This document shows positions 8,100-16,620 of a DNA stretch of 64,000 nt, one piece after another. This DNA comes from Enterococcus silesiacus (GTDB lineage: Bacteria; Bacillota; Bacilli; Lactobacillales; Enterococcaceae). How positions within the stretch are numbered: the stretch's first letter is position 1; every line of letters begins with the position of its first letter. The stretch covers positions 1,054,001-1,118,000 of the forward strand of contig CP013614.1 in the NCBI GenBank assembly GCA_001465115.1, given 5' to 3'. Below the pieces are notes generated by a model. The model was given only the letters and a program-made list of their open reading frames with translations, did no database searches and was not told the DNA's origin. A program made the position numbers and the translations under genes.

Positions 8100-9116
8100 C
8101 TATATTTTTATGTTTCTGATCCAGCCTTCTGGCGCTGGAATATCTCCAAATTGAATACCCGTCAGCTCATCGTACAGTCTTTGTGTTACTGGTCCAACTT
8201 CTGTCTCACTATAAAAGACGTGGAAATCATCATACGTTTGGATGCCGCCAATTGGTGAAATGACTGCTGCCGTTCCACAAGCTCCAGCTTCTTTAAACTG
8301 GTCTAAAGAATCAATATAGACATCTTCTTCGACAGCTTCCATCCCTAGATTATGCTCCGCTAAATAAAGCAGAGAATACTTTGTGATGCTCGGTAAAATC
8401 GATGGTGATAATGGCGTGATAAAGCGATCATCTTTTGTAATTCCAAAGAAATTAGCAGAACCGACTTCTTCGATTTTTGTGTGAGTTTTCGGATCAAGAT
8501 AGATACAGTCTGAAAAATGCTGTTCCTTAGCTTCTTCTCCAGGCATGAAACTAGCTGCGTAGTTCCCACCAACTTTAATAGCTCCAGTTCCTTGCGGCGC
8601 CGCACGATCATAATCAGAAAAGATAAAGTTCGTCGGCGTTAAGCCACCTTTGAAATATGCACCTACAGGCATACAGAACACCGTAAAAAGATACTCTGGT
8701 GCTGGTTTTACCCCGATTCCCTCTCCAACACCGATTAAAAGTGGTCGAATATATAATGTCCCACCACTCCCATAAGGAGGAACAAACGCTTCATTGGCTT
8801 TTACCACAGCTTCCACTGCCTGAATAAATTTAGCTTCCGGCACTTCTGCCATCATTAAACGCTTAGCACTTCGATTCATTCGCTTAGAATTTTCATCTAC
8901 TCTAAATAAATTAATTGATCCATCTTTGCAACGATATGCTTTTAAACCTTCAAAACACTGTTGTCCGTAGTGTAGTGCCGCTGAACTTTCGTGAATTTGT
9001 AAGGTGCTATCTTCAGTAAGTTTGCCTTCATCCCACTGACCATCTTTCCATTTAGAAATGTAGCGAAATGGCGTTTTTATATACTCAAAGCCTAAGTTAT
9101 CCCAATCAATTGTCAT
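8100..9116 (-). CDS. ilvE: Branched-chain amino acid aminotransferase
   Basis: A 338-residue fold-type IV PLP aminotransferase of the longer (type II) branched-chain family. The PLP lysine lies in GAIKVGGNYAAS, and the SAALHYGQQCFEGLKAY and EVGSANFFG segments are characteristic. It swaps the amino group between glutamate and leucine, isoleucine or valine. The ATG at 9116 is chosen because AAGGAGTG precedes it and it gives the usual N-terminus; the frame is open a further 78 codons upstream but that stretch contains the promoter and the divergent gene. It has its own extended -10 promoter and terminator. Confidence 0.93.
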   Translation of the reverse strand: MTIDWDNLGFEYIKTPFRYISKWKDGQWDEGKLTEDSTLQIHESSAALHYGQQCFEGLKAYRCKDGSINLFRVDENSKRMNRSAKRLMMAEVPEAKFIQAVEAVVKANEAFVPPYGSGGTLYIRPLLIGVGEGIGVKPAPEYLFTVFCMPVGAYFKGGLTPTNFIFSDYDRAAPQGTGAIKVGGNYAASFMPGEEAKEQHFSDCIYLDPKTHTKIEEVGSANFFGITKDDRFITPLSPSILPSITKYSLLYLAEHNLGMEAVEEDVYIDSLDQFKEAGACGTAAVISPIGGIQTYDDFHVFYSETEVGPVTQRLYDELTGIQFGDIPAPEGWIRNIKI

Positions 9117-9140
9117 ACGATCACTCCTTATTTTCAGAAT

Positions 9141-9149
9141 ATTGTAACA
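9141..9149 (-). promoter_or_regulatory. Extended -10 promoter of ilvE
   Basis: On the minus strand TGTTACAAT (TG-N-TACAAT, -10 at 9141-9146) lies 24 bp before the ilvE ATG. The -35 is poor (TTAACA at 19-base spacing), so an extended -10 is the better reading. Confidence 0.55.
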
Positions 9150-9186
9150 CATTTCCAATGATTTTGTTAAGCTTTTTACAGAAATA

Positions 9187-9216
9187 ATGACATCTTTTTT
9201 CAAATTCAAGTATAAT
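9187..9216 (+). promoter_or_regulatory. Promoter of the mscS-like gene
   Basis: ATGACA (9187-9192), 18 bases, then TATAAT (9211-9216). Transcription would begin near 9223, which makes an otherwise open TTG start at 9229 nearly leaderless and favours a start further in. Confidence 0.6.
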
Positions 9217-9303
9217 AAGAGATAATTATTGATAAAAAAGAAAGTTGGGATTTCCTTGTTTATTCTTGGACAATCAGTATCTAGCACTACAGTTGAAAGT
9301 ACC

Positions 9304-10188
9304 ATGGATTCTGCTCTTGATATCAAAGCTGTCACTGAAAACAAAGTCAATGCGTTTCAACGTTTTTGGAATGGCATCAATTGGGATGAAATTCTTGCAA
9401 CACTAATTGAAAAAGCCATTTATCTACTATTTCTAATTCTGCTTTTCGGGCTGCTTAATCGTATAGGCAAAACACTGATTGATAAAACATACGGTAATTA
9501 CAGTAAAAAACAGTCTTTTAGTGAAAGCCGTTTGAAGACATTACATACACTGATCAATAATGCATTTCAATATACATTATTCTTCTTTTTTATTTACTCC
9601 TTGCTGACTGTCATTGGTGTTCCTGTAGGCTCACTCCTCGCTGGAGCTGGTATTGCTGGTGTGGCGATTGGATTAGGCGCTCAAGGTTTCATGAATGATA
9701 TCATCACGGGATTCTTTATCATTTTAGAGCAACAAATGGATGTTGGTGATTATGTTCGCTTAACAGCGCTAGGAATTGAAGGGACTGTTACAGCCGTTGG
9801 TCTTAGAACAACGCAAATGAAAGCTTTAGATGGTACCGTTCACTTTATCCCTAATCGAAATATCACTACAATAAGCAATCTCTCCCGGTCTAATATGCAA
9901 GTTTTGATTGATGTTCGAATCATGCCAGATGAAGGATACGATCAAATCATAGCAATTATTGACCAAGTCAATCAAGAATTAAAAGAAAAATACACTGAAA
10001 GCATCCAAACAGGGCCGACTATTTTCGGCATGGTTGATCTTGGCAATGGGAATTTTGCTATACGTACAACGATGTATGTATTAAATGGCAAACAAGCACC
10101 GATCAGAGAAGAATTTTTAGCTCAATATGTGAAAAAATTATCTGAAGCAAATTTTACGATTCCGAATACACCAATCACAATAAAATAA
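9304..10188 (+). CDS. Small-conductance mechanosensitive channel (MscS family)
   Basis: About 294 residues with MscS architecture. Two predicted membrane segments are followed by the glycine/alanine-rich pore helix GAGIAGVAIGLGAQGF (about residue 115 from this start), then the MscS beta domain with VGDYV and a C-terminal alpha/beta domain. It would open under membrane tension to release solutes after hypo-osmotic shock. The start is uncertain: the frame is open from a TTG at 9229, but the visible -10 box at 9211 would leave only about six leader bases, so the first ATG at 9304 is used although its ribosome site is weak. It is divergent from ilvE and monocistronic. Confidence 0.83.
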   Translation: MDSALDIKAVTENKVNAFQRFWNGINWDEILATLIEKAIYLLFLILLFGLLNRIGKTLIDKTYGNYSKKQSFSESRLKTLHTLINNAFQYTLFFFFIYSLLTVIGVPVGSLLAGAGIAGVAIGLGAQGFMNDIITGFFIILEQQMDVGDYVRLTALGIEGTVTAVGLRTTQMKALDGTVHFIPNRNITTISNLSRSNMQVLIDVRIMPDEGYDQIIAIIDQVNQELKEKYTESIQTGPTIFGMVDLGNGNFAIRTTMYVLNGKQAPIREEFLAQYVKKLSEANFTIPNTPITIK

Positions 10189-10210
10189 AAAAACGATCTG
10201 ACTAGATAAA

Positions 10211-10272
10211 CGATTGTGGCAGAAGGGTTTAACTCCTCATGTTTCTCAGAGTTAAAGACTTCTACCACAACC
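10211..10272. repeat. Imperfect long hairpin, repeat family A copy 1 (also acts as terminator)
   Basis: Between the convergent mscS-like and deacetylase genes. Outer arms TTGTGGCAGAAG / CTTCTACCACAA and inner arms TTTAACTC / GAGTTAAA form one long imperfect hairpin, with flanking AAAAAACGA and TCGTCGTTTTTTT that give it a bidirectional terminator shape. Read on the minus strand, its core (TTTAACTCTGAGAAAC, then GAGGAGTT) closely matches the core of the hairpin at 17277-17344, so the two appear to be members of one dispersed family. Confidence 0.65.
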
Positions 10273-10283
10273 TCGTCGTTTTT

Positions 10284-11414
10284 TTATTTATCTAATGATT
10301 TTAAAAAGTTGCTGACATGTTCTACAGCAAAAGGAATGGCTGCTTCTTTAGGTTCAAATTTAGCAGAATGCAGGCCATAGACACTATCAACCCCTAGCCA
10401 AAACATTGTTCCAGGAACTTTAGATAACAAATAACCAAAATCTTCACCTGTCATCGCTACTTCTGCCTCTTCAAATAAAACACCTGATTCGTGTTCCATA
10501 AATGACATGAAATTTTCTGTCTTTTCCTTATCATTAATAACAGGAACATACCCTTTTTGATCTAAGAACACATCTACTTCACAATTGAACGACTTCGCAA
10601 TTCCTTCACCAATTTCTCTGATTCTGATTTGTGTCAATTGATTCATCTCTTCTGTCAAGGTTCGAATCGTACCTGAAATCGTGGCTTCACCTGCAATTAC
10701 ATTCGTTGCAGTACCAGCATTGAATGTACCGAAAGTGACTACTGCACCTTCAACGGGATTCACATTTCGACTAACAATCGTTTGCGCTTGTTGTACAAGA
10801 CTCATCCCAGCTATGATCATATCATTTGAAGTATGAGGAAATGCTGCGTGTCCTCCTTTACCTGTTAAAGTGATTTGAACTTCACATGTTGCTGCGAAAA
10901 GTGTACCGACTTTTGTTGTGATTTTCCCAACGGGTAGCTCAGGATTGACATGAAGTCCATAAAATTCATCTGGTAGCCACGAACCAAAAGCCCCTGCTTC
11001 ATACATCAGCATACCGCCAGCTTCATTTTCTTCAGCAGGCTGAAAAAGAAATAGATAGTTATTTTCAGGCTGCTCTAAAGTCATTTGCTCCAGCAATCCT
11101 AAGCCAATCGTCATATGAAAGTCATGCCCACATGCATGCATATAACCATTGTGTGTAGACTGAAAATCAGAAATAACTTCTTCTTTTATTGGTAGACCAT
11201 CAATATCAGCACGCCAACCAATCGTTTTTTTGGGAGCTTTACCGTGAACCAAAACTAAAATCCCAGTTCGCCAAATTTTAAATTCTATAAATTCTTTGTC
11301 GATCGATCTAATAATTTCAAGTAAGTATTTTTGTGTTTTTTCTTCTTCTAATCCAATTTCTGGTATTTGGTGTAGCTGTCTACGAATCTCAATCAACTGT
11401 TCTTGAATCACCAT
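10284..11414 (-). CDS. N-acetyldiaminopimelate deacetylase (M20 amidohydrolase)
   Basis: A 376-residue M20-family metallo-amidohydrolase. Metal-site motifs are visible: HACGHDFHM (about residue 93), [10 protein letters not shown] (about 127) and GLHVNP (about 154), followed by the dimerisation/lid domain. Its size and sequence resemble N-acetyl-LL-diaminopimelate deacetylase (B. subtilis YkuR), the acetylase-pathway step after DapH and an aminotransferase, leading to diaminopimelate and lysine. A dapH gene is present in this same window at 15825, which supports that assignment over a generic hippurate or aminoacylase activity. The two genes are usually neighbours but here are 4.4 kb apart. 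A GAGG-containing site precedes the ATG. Confidence 0.8.
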   Translation of the reverse strand: MVIQEQLIEIRRQLHQIPEIGLEEEKTQKYLLEIIRSIDKEFIEFKIWRTGILVLVHGKAPKKTIGWRADIDGLPIKEEVISDFQSTHNGYMHACGHDFHMTIGLGLLEQMTLEQPENNYLFLFQPAEENEAGGMLMYEAGAFGSWLPDEFYGLHVNPELPVGKITTKVGTLFAATCEVQITLTGKGGHAAFPHTSNDMIIAGMSLVQQAQTIVSRNVNPVEGAVVTFGTFNAGTATNVIAGEATISGTIRTLTEEMNQLTQIRIREIGEGIAKSFNCEVDVFLDQKGYVPVINDKEKTENFMSFMEHESGVLFEEAEVAMTGEDFGYLLSKVPGTMFWLGVDSVYGLHSAKFEPKEAAIPFAVEHVSNFLKSLDK

Positions 11415-11529
11415 TCATCTGCCTCTTTTCTATTTCTCTATACCTTATTGTTGAATAAAAAGATGCGTCTGTCAATCCTTCGTTAAGAGAAAAATCCCAA
11501 CATTTACTCGTTCAAATATCGTATAGATT

Positions 11530-11970
11530 TTATGAGTGCTTTAAATAGTTTTGAGCAAACTCACTGATTTTATCCAAATCGATTCCCTTTAACTTGTTAT
11601 CCGTGCTTATCGGTACCCAAGAAGGTTTGTAGCCCCCAAAAGAAACAATTTCAACGGCTTGCTCTCTGATTGCTTCTGGAATACTGGCAATAATCACCTC
11701 TTGCGTTGTCTTTGGTTTGGAGTTGCATAAGTAACAAGCTATAGTTTTAGATAGTAAATCCGTTTGACTTTTTTTCAAAAAGTCTCTGATTGGTTTATAC
11801 ATCTTATCATTGCGAACACCTGCACCTACAATAATATGAGTAAATCCCTCTAGAACTGGTTTCTCCTGATCAATATCAATAATAGTAGAATTACTTAATT
11901 TTTCTCCTAAAATTTCTGCACATTCTTTTGATGCCCCAGACTTTGTTCCATAAACGATCAACGTTTTCAT
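11530..11970 (-). CDS. Flavodoxin-domain protein
   Basis: A 146-residue flavodoxin-like protein. The N-terminus carries the FMN phosphate loop YGTKSGASKE (about residues 8-17), and the GAGVR segment near residue 50 is as expected for this fold. Length and sequence resemble HemG-like, menaquinone-dependent protoporphyrinogen oxidase relatives, but such small flavodoxin-domain proteins in lactic acid bacteria are mostly uncharacterised. It would be a soluble electron-transfer or quinone-reducing protein. It is divergent from the marR gene, with 133 bp between the two starts, so MarR could control both (inference). Confidence 0.72.
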   Translation of the reverse strand: MKTLIVYGTKSGASKECAEILGEKLSNSTIIDIDQEKPVLEGFTHIIVGAGVRNDKMYKPIRDFLKKSQTDLLSKTIACYLCNSKPKTTQEVIIASIPEAIREQAVEIVSFGGYKPSWVPISTDNKLKGIDLDKISEFAQNYLKHS

Positions 11971-12016
11971 TTTTTTCAGCCTCGATTCTTTCTTTGCTTT
12001 ACAGATAACATTAAGC

Positions 12017-12045
12017 TTGTTATGATATATTTATTCAATTATATT
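12017..12045 (+). promoter_or_regulatory. Promoter of the marR gene
   Basis: TTGTTA (12017-12022), a 17-base spacer and TATATT (12040-12045), 59 bp before the TTG start. Confidence 0.65.
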
Positions 12046-12058
12046 TTGATGAAAAAGA

Positions 12059-12075
12059 ATCTCGTCAAACGAGAT
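12059..12075. promoter_or_regulatory. Palindromic operator in the marR leader
   Basis: Perfect 7-3-7 inverted repeat ATCTCGT-CAA-ACGAGAT placed just after the expected transcription start. The position suits autorepression by the MarR protein. The ATCTCG...CGAGAT arms resemble the operator reported for the B. subtilis MarR-type regulator MhqR. Confidence 0.68.
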
Positions 12076-12103
12076 ATATTAAGCATAAAGCGAGGGAGAG
12101 CAT

Positions 12104-12568
12104 TTGTCAAATAATCAACGCTCAACAGCAAACGTATCTATAGATCAACTTACTACTTTATTACGGGGATTCGGCTCACGTTCTATCTTACACCAACAAG
12201 CAATCGTTCACTCTCTAGGAATCCCAGCGAATGACTACATTTCAATTGACTTATTGAATGAGCTAGGCCCCCTTACAGCTGGAGAATTAGCAGAAAAAAC
12301 GGGATTGTCCACTGGAACGATCACGGCATTGATCGATCGCTTGGAAAAAATTGGCTACGCCCGTCGGGAAAAAGATCCTAATGATCGCCGGAGAGTCATT
12401 ATTGTGCCAACTTACGATGATAGAGAAGAAATAAAAAAAGCTTATCAGCCACTTGATACTGCGATGAAAAAATTAGCACAAGATTATTCAGAAAAAGAGT
12501 TAGAAATGATTAACCAATTTTTAACAAAAGCTGTTTCTGTATTGGATGATCAATTACAAACTAAATAG
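12104..12568 (+). CDS. MarR-family transcriptional regulator
   Basis: A 154-residue MarR winged-helix repressor. The winged helix is clear in the middle: LGPLTAGELAEKTGLSTGT as helix-turn-helix (about residues 56-74) and the wing RREKDPNDRRRVIIV with the family's DxRxRR motif (about 90-104); the ends form the dimer helices. Such proteins release DNA on binding phenols, quinones or on oxidation. It starts with TTG, set by GAGGGAG just upstream. A perfect palindrome in its leader suggests autoregulation. Neighbours are a divergent flavodoxin-like gene and a convergent ABC efflux cassette whose own promoter operator has a different sequence, so control of that cassette by this protein is unproven. 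Confidence 0.88.
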   Translation: MSNNQRSTANVSIDQLTTLLRGFGSRSILHQQAIVHSLGIPANDYISIDLLNELGPLTAGELAEKTGLSTGTITALIDRLEKIGYARREKDPNDRRRVIIVPTYDDREEIKKAYQPLDTAMKKLAQDYSEKELEMINQFLTKAVSVLDDQLQTK

Positions 12569-12577
12569 TTTATCTAA

Positions 12578-12612
12578 AAAAACCAACTAATTAAACATTA
12601 GTTGGCTCTTTT
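12578..12612. terminator. Bidirectional terminator between marR and the efflux cassette
   Basis: Perfect stem CCAACTAAT / ATTAGTTGG (12583-12591 and 12597-12605) with A-run before and CTCTTTTATT after, placed between convergent stops. Confidence 0.8.
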
Positions 12613-12613
12613 A

Positions 12614-13819
12614 TTACTTCATAATATCGATCAAATCTTTTTTAGAAGCAGCTGATGCCGGCATATAACTAAAAACAACACCTATCAATACTGAAATTCC
12701 TACAGCCAAACCGATCGTAAATAAGTCTGGCCGAACTTCAAAAGGTAAAAACATAGAAGAAACTAATCCTAGGATCATTCCTAATAGATAGCCAATTAAA
12801 CCGCCGAGCAATGTTAATGTTAGTCCTTCAGCTAAAAATTGTTTTCTGATATCTTTTTCGGTTGCACCTAGAGCCCGCCGAATTCCTATTTCTTTTGTTC
12901 GCTCTGAAACAGAAATATACATCATATTCATGACACCCACTCCAGCAATAAATAACGAAATCCCTGCTACAGCTGAAATGAATAGTGTAAGATTATCCAA
13001 AATACTGCCCATTTGGTCAATATCTGATTTTGGATTGTATGTTTCATACTCACCAACATTTCTCATGCTACCATTAAAATTAAGTTGTTTTAAAACCTCT
13101 TTGGTCACATCAGCTTTATTTCCTTCAACATCTGTTTCTAAATTTAAAATGGATTGACTTTCAATATTTTTGAAATAGTGATCATAACTTTTTATTGGAA
13201 AATAAACAAGCGGGGCTTGATTTTCCATTGATAAGGTCCCATCACCACTGGCCACAACGCCAACAACAGTAAATAATTCATTCATTAATTCGAACCCTTT
13301 TCCAATCGCCTTTTCAGGATCACCAAATAGCTTTTGAGCTAAAACTTCACTGATTACAGCCACTTTATTTAATGTTTCGTTGTCTTTAGATTCAATTTGT
13401 CGCCCTACCAATAAGCTTTCGGATGTCTTTTCAACCCGTTCTACTTTTTTGGTCAGTTTTTTGCCTCGAATATTAATCTCTACTTGACGTTCAGTCATTT
13501 TTTGTTTTGGTTTATAAAAATCAACGTTTCTGACACCTTTTATATTCTTGATCAAATCAAGGTCACTTTTTTTAAACACTTCATTTTCGCTGACCGCATT
13601 AGCTACATCATAATAGTTAAACGTGATATTACTAACATTTTCGTTTGTATTCGTCATTGAAATTTTATCGATCATATCTCGTTTAAAACCGTTACCGATA
13701 GAAACGATCGTGATCACTGATGCAATCCCAATAATGATACCAAACATCGTTAAAAAACTACGTTTTTTATTTTTTAGAATTGATTTTAATGCTGTCTTCC
13801 AAATGACAAAATTTTTCAT
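12614..13819 (-). CDS. ABC transporter permease, MacB/FtsX type
   Basis: A 401-residue permease of the MacB/YknZ class. One membrane segment near residues 20-40 is followed by a large extracellular MacB_PCD domain, then three C-terminal membrane segments in the FtsX domain (about 275-395), including the conserved ERTKEIGIRRALGAT loop. Together with the ATPase and membrane-fusion protein encoded upstream it forms a tripartite-type exporter of the YknXYZ kind; such systems extrude peptides, toxins or antibiotics. It is the last gene of the three, overlapping the ATPase gene by 4 bp (ATGA). The substrate is not readable. Confidence 0.87.
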   Translation of the reverse strand: MKNFVIWKTALKSILKNKKRSFLTMFGIIIGIASVITIVSIGNGFKRDMIDKISMTNTNENVSNITFNYYDVANAVSENEVFKKSDLDLIKNIKGVRNVDFYKPKQKMTERQVEINIRGKKLTKKVERVEKTSESLLVGRQIESKDNETLNKVAVISEVLAQKLFGDPEKAIGKGFELMNELFTVVGVVASGDGTLSMENQAPLVYFPIKSYDHYFKNIESQSILNLETDVEGNKADVTKEVLKQLNFNGSMRNVGEYETYNPKSDIDQMGSILDNLTLFISAVAGISLFIAGVGVMNMMYISVSERTKEIGIRRALGATEKDIRKQFLAEGLTLTLLGGLIGYLLGMILGLVSSMFLPFEVRPDLFTIGLAVGISVLIGVVFSYMPASAASKKDLIDIMK

Positions 13820-14496
13820 TTAATCAACTCCTCTTCAACAATGACGCCATCTTTAACACGAATCAAGCGACCGCAATAAGAAACCATATCTGGATTATGA
13901 GTTACTAAAATGATTGTTACGCCTTCTTCTTTATTCAAATCTTGAAATAACTGCATAATATCATCCGATGTTTTTGAATCTAAAGCGCCTGTCGGTTCAT
14001 CGGCTATGATAAATCTGGGTGAGTTCACAATCGCTCTTGCAATCGCCACACGCTGTTGTTGACCACCAGAAAGTTGCTTTGGATATTTATTCCCTTTATC
14101 TCCTAAACCAACTTTTTCTAATACTTCTTGTACTCTTGCTTTGGTATTTGTGTAAGCTGAACCGTTGTATAACAACGGCAGTTCGATATTTTCAAAAACA
14201 GTATTATTTTCAATTAAGCTAAAATTTTGAAAGACAAATCCTACTGATTTATTTCTGATTTCAGAGAGTTCTTTGTCAGAAAAATCCGTAATTTCTTTTC
14301 CTTCAAACAAGTATTTCCCTTCGAATTTTTTGTCGATAAAACCGATTAGATTGATCAAGGTTGATTTTCCAGAACCAGAGGGCCCCATCACAGCTACAAA
14401 TTCTTTTTCTTTGATCTCAAAATTAACGTTCTTCAAAACATGCAGTTTTTCTTCTTCCAGAGAGTAGAATTTGTTGATTTGTTCCAGTTTAATCAT
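13816..14496 (-). CDS. ABC transporter ATP-binding protein, LolD/MacB type
   Basis: A 226-residue ABC ATPase. The Walker A loop GPSGSGKST is at about residues 38-46, the signature LSGGQQQRVAIARA about 142-155 and Walker B IIADEPTGALD just after. The closest subfamily is LolD/MacB/YknY, which powers FtsX-type permeases rather than importers. The ATG at 14496 is preferred to a TTG two codons upstream because CAGGTGG lies six bases before it. It overlaps the fusion-protein gene by 8 bp and the permease gene by 4 bp, so the three are translationally coupled. Confidence 0.92.
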   Translation of the reverse strand: MIKLEQINKFYSLEEEKLHVLKNVNFEIKEKEFVAVMGPSGSGKSTLINLIGFIDKKFEGKYLFEGKEITDFSDKELSEIRNKSVGFVFQNFSLIENNTVFENIELPLLYNGSAYTNTKARVQEVLEKVGLGDKGNKYPKQLSGGQQQRVAIARAIVNSPRFIIADEPTGALDSKTSDDIMQLFQDLNKEEGVTIILVTHNPDMVSYCGRLIRVKDGVIVEEELIK

Positions 14497-15640
14497 TTTC
14501 AACCACCTGCACTTCTGTATTATCTTTTAATTCATCATCTGGGTTTCCGATAATTTTAGCCCCATTTGAAACGCCCGACTCGACATTTTTTGCACCATTT
14601 ACGTCTGTAATTTTGACATCTGTTTTCACTGCTCGTCCATTTTTATAAACAAAAACAAACGTCTTGTTCTCTTTTTTTAGAACTGATTTTTCAGGTAACA
14701 CTAATTGGGGCTGTGGCAGTGAAACTTGTGTAGAAGAACCATACGCCCATGGGAAATCTCCCTCTACGATAAATTCATAGGTAGGAATTTCTGAATCATT
14801 GCCGTTTTTTGATTGAGGAAGTTGGTTAATGTTAGTTATTTTCCCTTGAGCAGTTTGATTAGAACCAATTGAAGTTACACTGACTTCTTGCCCAATTTTT
14901 AGTTTATTTAGGTCATACTCTGTGACGATTCCTTTAATCTGCTTCGTCTTACTTAAAACTTGAATTAGAGGCTGATCCAATGATTTCTTGCCAGCTTCAT
15001 TGACCATCGCTACACCATCAATCGGCGATTTAACTGTTGATGTAACTTTTCCTTGTTCTGATTCCAGTGCAGCAGATTCATCATTTACTTCTGTATTAGC
15101 TAAGTCTAATGCTTGTTGTGCTTGGAACACTTCATTGTTAGTGCTAGTTACTTCTGTTTTTTGTTGTTCCACTTTTCCTTTTAGTTCCTCTTTTTTCTCA
15201 GGATCTGTTTCTCGGTCATGATCAGCATTAGCTTGGTTCAAACTTGCTTGCGCTTCATTGTAACGAGCTTGTGCGCGACTTAAATTTTGAGCCGCTTGCT
15301 GGGCTGATAGACTACTTTTGTTTACAGTTCGCTGTTGTTGGTCCACACGAGTCTGAGCCTCACCATTTAAATAATTGAGAACAACATCGCCATTTTTCAC
15401 TTCTTGTTCATTTTTTACTGGAATATCAGCAATTGTTCCTAATGTTTGATCGTAGAAAATATCTTCTGTTTGAGCAGGTTTAACTTCTCCTTTCAAGAGA
15501 AGTGGATCTAGTCGACTTAGAGTGAATACATTATAGCTAGGCTCAACTTTTTTTGAGGAGGAAAAAAATAAAAAATAACTTCCCACACATACTCCGATTA
15601 AAATACCACCGATAATTAATTTCATTTTCTTATTTTTCAT
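14489..15640 (-). CDS. Efflux periplasmic-adaptor-like protein (HlyD/YknX family)
   Basis: A 383-residue membrane-fusion/adaptor protein. An N-terminal membrane anchor (about residues 7-25) is followed by a half-lipoyl domain, a long alanine- and glutamine-rich coiled coil (about 90-195), the second lipoyl half (SPIDGVAMV) and beta-barrel domains ending in the VFVYKNGRAV hairpin. In Gram-positives these proteins sit outside the membrane and work with a MacB-like ABC pair, here encoded downstream with overlaps. AGGAGG precedes the ATG. The promoter upstream carries a perfect 24-bp palindrome over its -10 box, so the operon is probably repressed until an inducer appears. Confidence 0.88.
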   Translation of the reverse strand: MKNKKMKLIIGGILIGVCVGSYFLFFSSSKKVEPSYNVFTLSRLDPLLLKGEVKPAQTEDIFYDQTLGTIADIPVKNEQEVKNGDVVLNYLNGEAQTRVDQQQRTVNKSSLSAQQAAQNLSRAQARYNEAQASLNQANADHDRETDPEKKEELKGKVEQQKTEVTSTNNEVFQAQQALDLANTEVNDESAALESEQGKVTSTVKSPIDGVAMVNEAGKKSLDQPLIQVLSKTKQIKGIVTEYDLNKLKIGQEVSVTSIGSNQTAQGKITNINQLPQSKNGNDSEIPTYEFIVEGDFPWAYGSSTQVSLPQPQLVLPEKSVLKKENKTFVFVYKNGRAVKTDVKITDVNGAKNVESGVSNGAKIIGNPDDELKDNTEVQVVEND

Positions 15641-15667
15641 AATACTCGTTCCTCCTACTTTATCTTA

Positions 15668-15691
15668 TATAACTGATTATAATCAGTTATA
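15668..15691. promoter_or_regulatory. 24-bp palindromic operator over the efflux promoter
   Basis: Perfect palindrome, half-site TATAACTGATTA, centre between 15679 and 15680. It contains TATAAT, which is well placed to be the -10 of the efflux operon on the minus strand, with only a weak -35. A second site with the same TGATTATAATCA core lies at 40250-40269. Confidence 0.7.
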
Positions 15692-15753
15692 ATCTTATAA
15701 AGAATTGAATAGACGAACATTTTCCTTACATATTTGCAAGCTTAATATAACAT

Positions 15754-15791
15754 AAAAAAAATGGACTAAAACTGAATAGCAGTTTTAATCC
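15754..15791 (-). terminator. Terminator of dapH
   Basis: On the minus strand GGATTAAAACT pairs with AGTTTTAGTCC (arms 15781-15791 and 15763-15773, one G-U) and runs into eight T. Confidence 0.78.
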
Positions 15792-15824
15792 GTTTTCTAA
15801 AAGTAATTGTATTAGTGTCCCTGA

Positions 15825-16526
15825 TTATAATTTACGTAGTTCTTCCATCATGTTTGTTTTACTTTTGGTTTTTGCATCGATATCTTTTATCTTTTTAGCT
15901 GGTACTCCGGCGACCACAGTATAAGATGCAACATCGTCAACAACAATTGCTCCAGCAGCAACCACAGCACCCTCGCCTACTCGAATCCCTTCCAAAACAA
16001 CAGCATTCGCACCAATCAACACGTTGTCTTCAATAACAACAGGCTCTGCACTCGGTGGCTCAATTACACCTGCTAGAACAGTCCCAGCACCAATATGGCA
16101 ATTTTTGCCAACAGTAGCGCGTCCGCCTAAAATGGCACCCATGTCAATCATTGACCCTTCACCGATCACAGCACCGATATTGATTACAGCACCCATCATG
16201 ATCACAGCATTGTCGCCAATTTCAACCTGATCTCTGATGATTGCTCCTGGTTCAATACGGGCGTTAATCTCTTTAATATCTAGCATTGGGATGGCTGAAT
16301 TTCTAGAATCATTTTCTACCACATAATCTATGATAAGTTCTTTATTTTTCTCTAAAAACTCTTTAATTATTCTCCATTCTCCAAATAAAGTTCCTGTTTT
16401 ACAGTTAGTAAATGCTTGAATCTCATCAGGAAAGGTTACTTCTTTAAGTTTCCCTTTTAATGTAACTTTTACTGGTGTCTTTTTTTCAGCGTTCCCGATA
16501 TAGTTAATAATTTCATATGCATCCAT
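15825..16526 (-). CDS. dapH: 2,3,4,5-tetrahydropyridine-2,6-dicarboxylate N-acetyltransferase
   Basis: A 233-residue left-handed beta-helix acyltransferase. After an N-terminal helical DapH domain, hexapeptide repeats ([I/V]-G-x4) run from about residue 90 to 205, with [12 protein letters not shown] and [16 protein letters not shown] as clear examples. It transfers acetyl from acetyl-CoA to tetrahydrodipicolinate, starting the acetylase branch of the diaminopimelate/lysine pathway; the matching deacetylase gene is at 10284-11414. The ATG at 16526 (MDAYEII) is selected because GGGAG is eight bases upstream; an ATG two codons earlier is too close to it. The preceding CBS-protein gene ends 94 bp upstream. 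Confidence 0.92.
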   Translation of the reverse strand: MDAYEIINYIGNAEKKTPVKVTLKGKLKEVTFPDEIQAFTNCKTGTLFGEWRIIKEFLEKNKELIIDYVVENDSRNSAIPMLDIKEINARIEPGAIIRDQVEIGDNAVIMMGAVINIGAVIGEGSMIDMGAILGGRATVGKNCHIGAGTVLAGVIEPPSAEPVVIEDNVLIGANAVVLEGIRVGEGAVVAAGAIVVDDVASYTVVAGVPAKKIKDIDAKTKSKTNMMEELRKL

Positions 16527-16620
16527 CCACATAACTCCCTTCAAATTAAACAACAGATTTACCGATATCCTAGAAATACAGCTGTTTTTTACCGCTTAGT
16601 ATGACTGAAAAAGCTAAACA

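Noticed and set aside
8100..9350. Longer 416-codon version of IlvE
   Set aside because: The extra N-terminal codons cover the ilvE promoter and the start of the divergent channel gene; the ribosome site and family length support the ATG at 9116.
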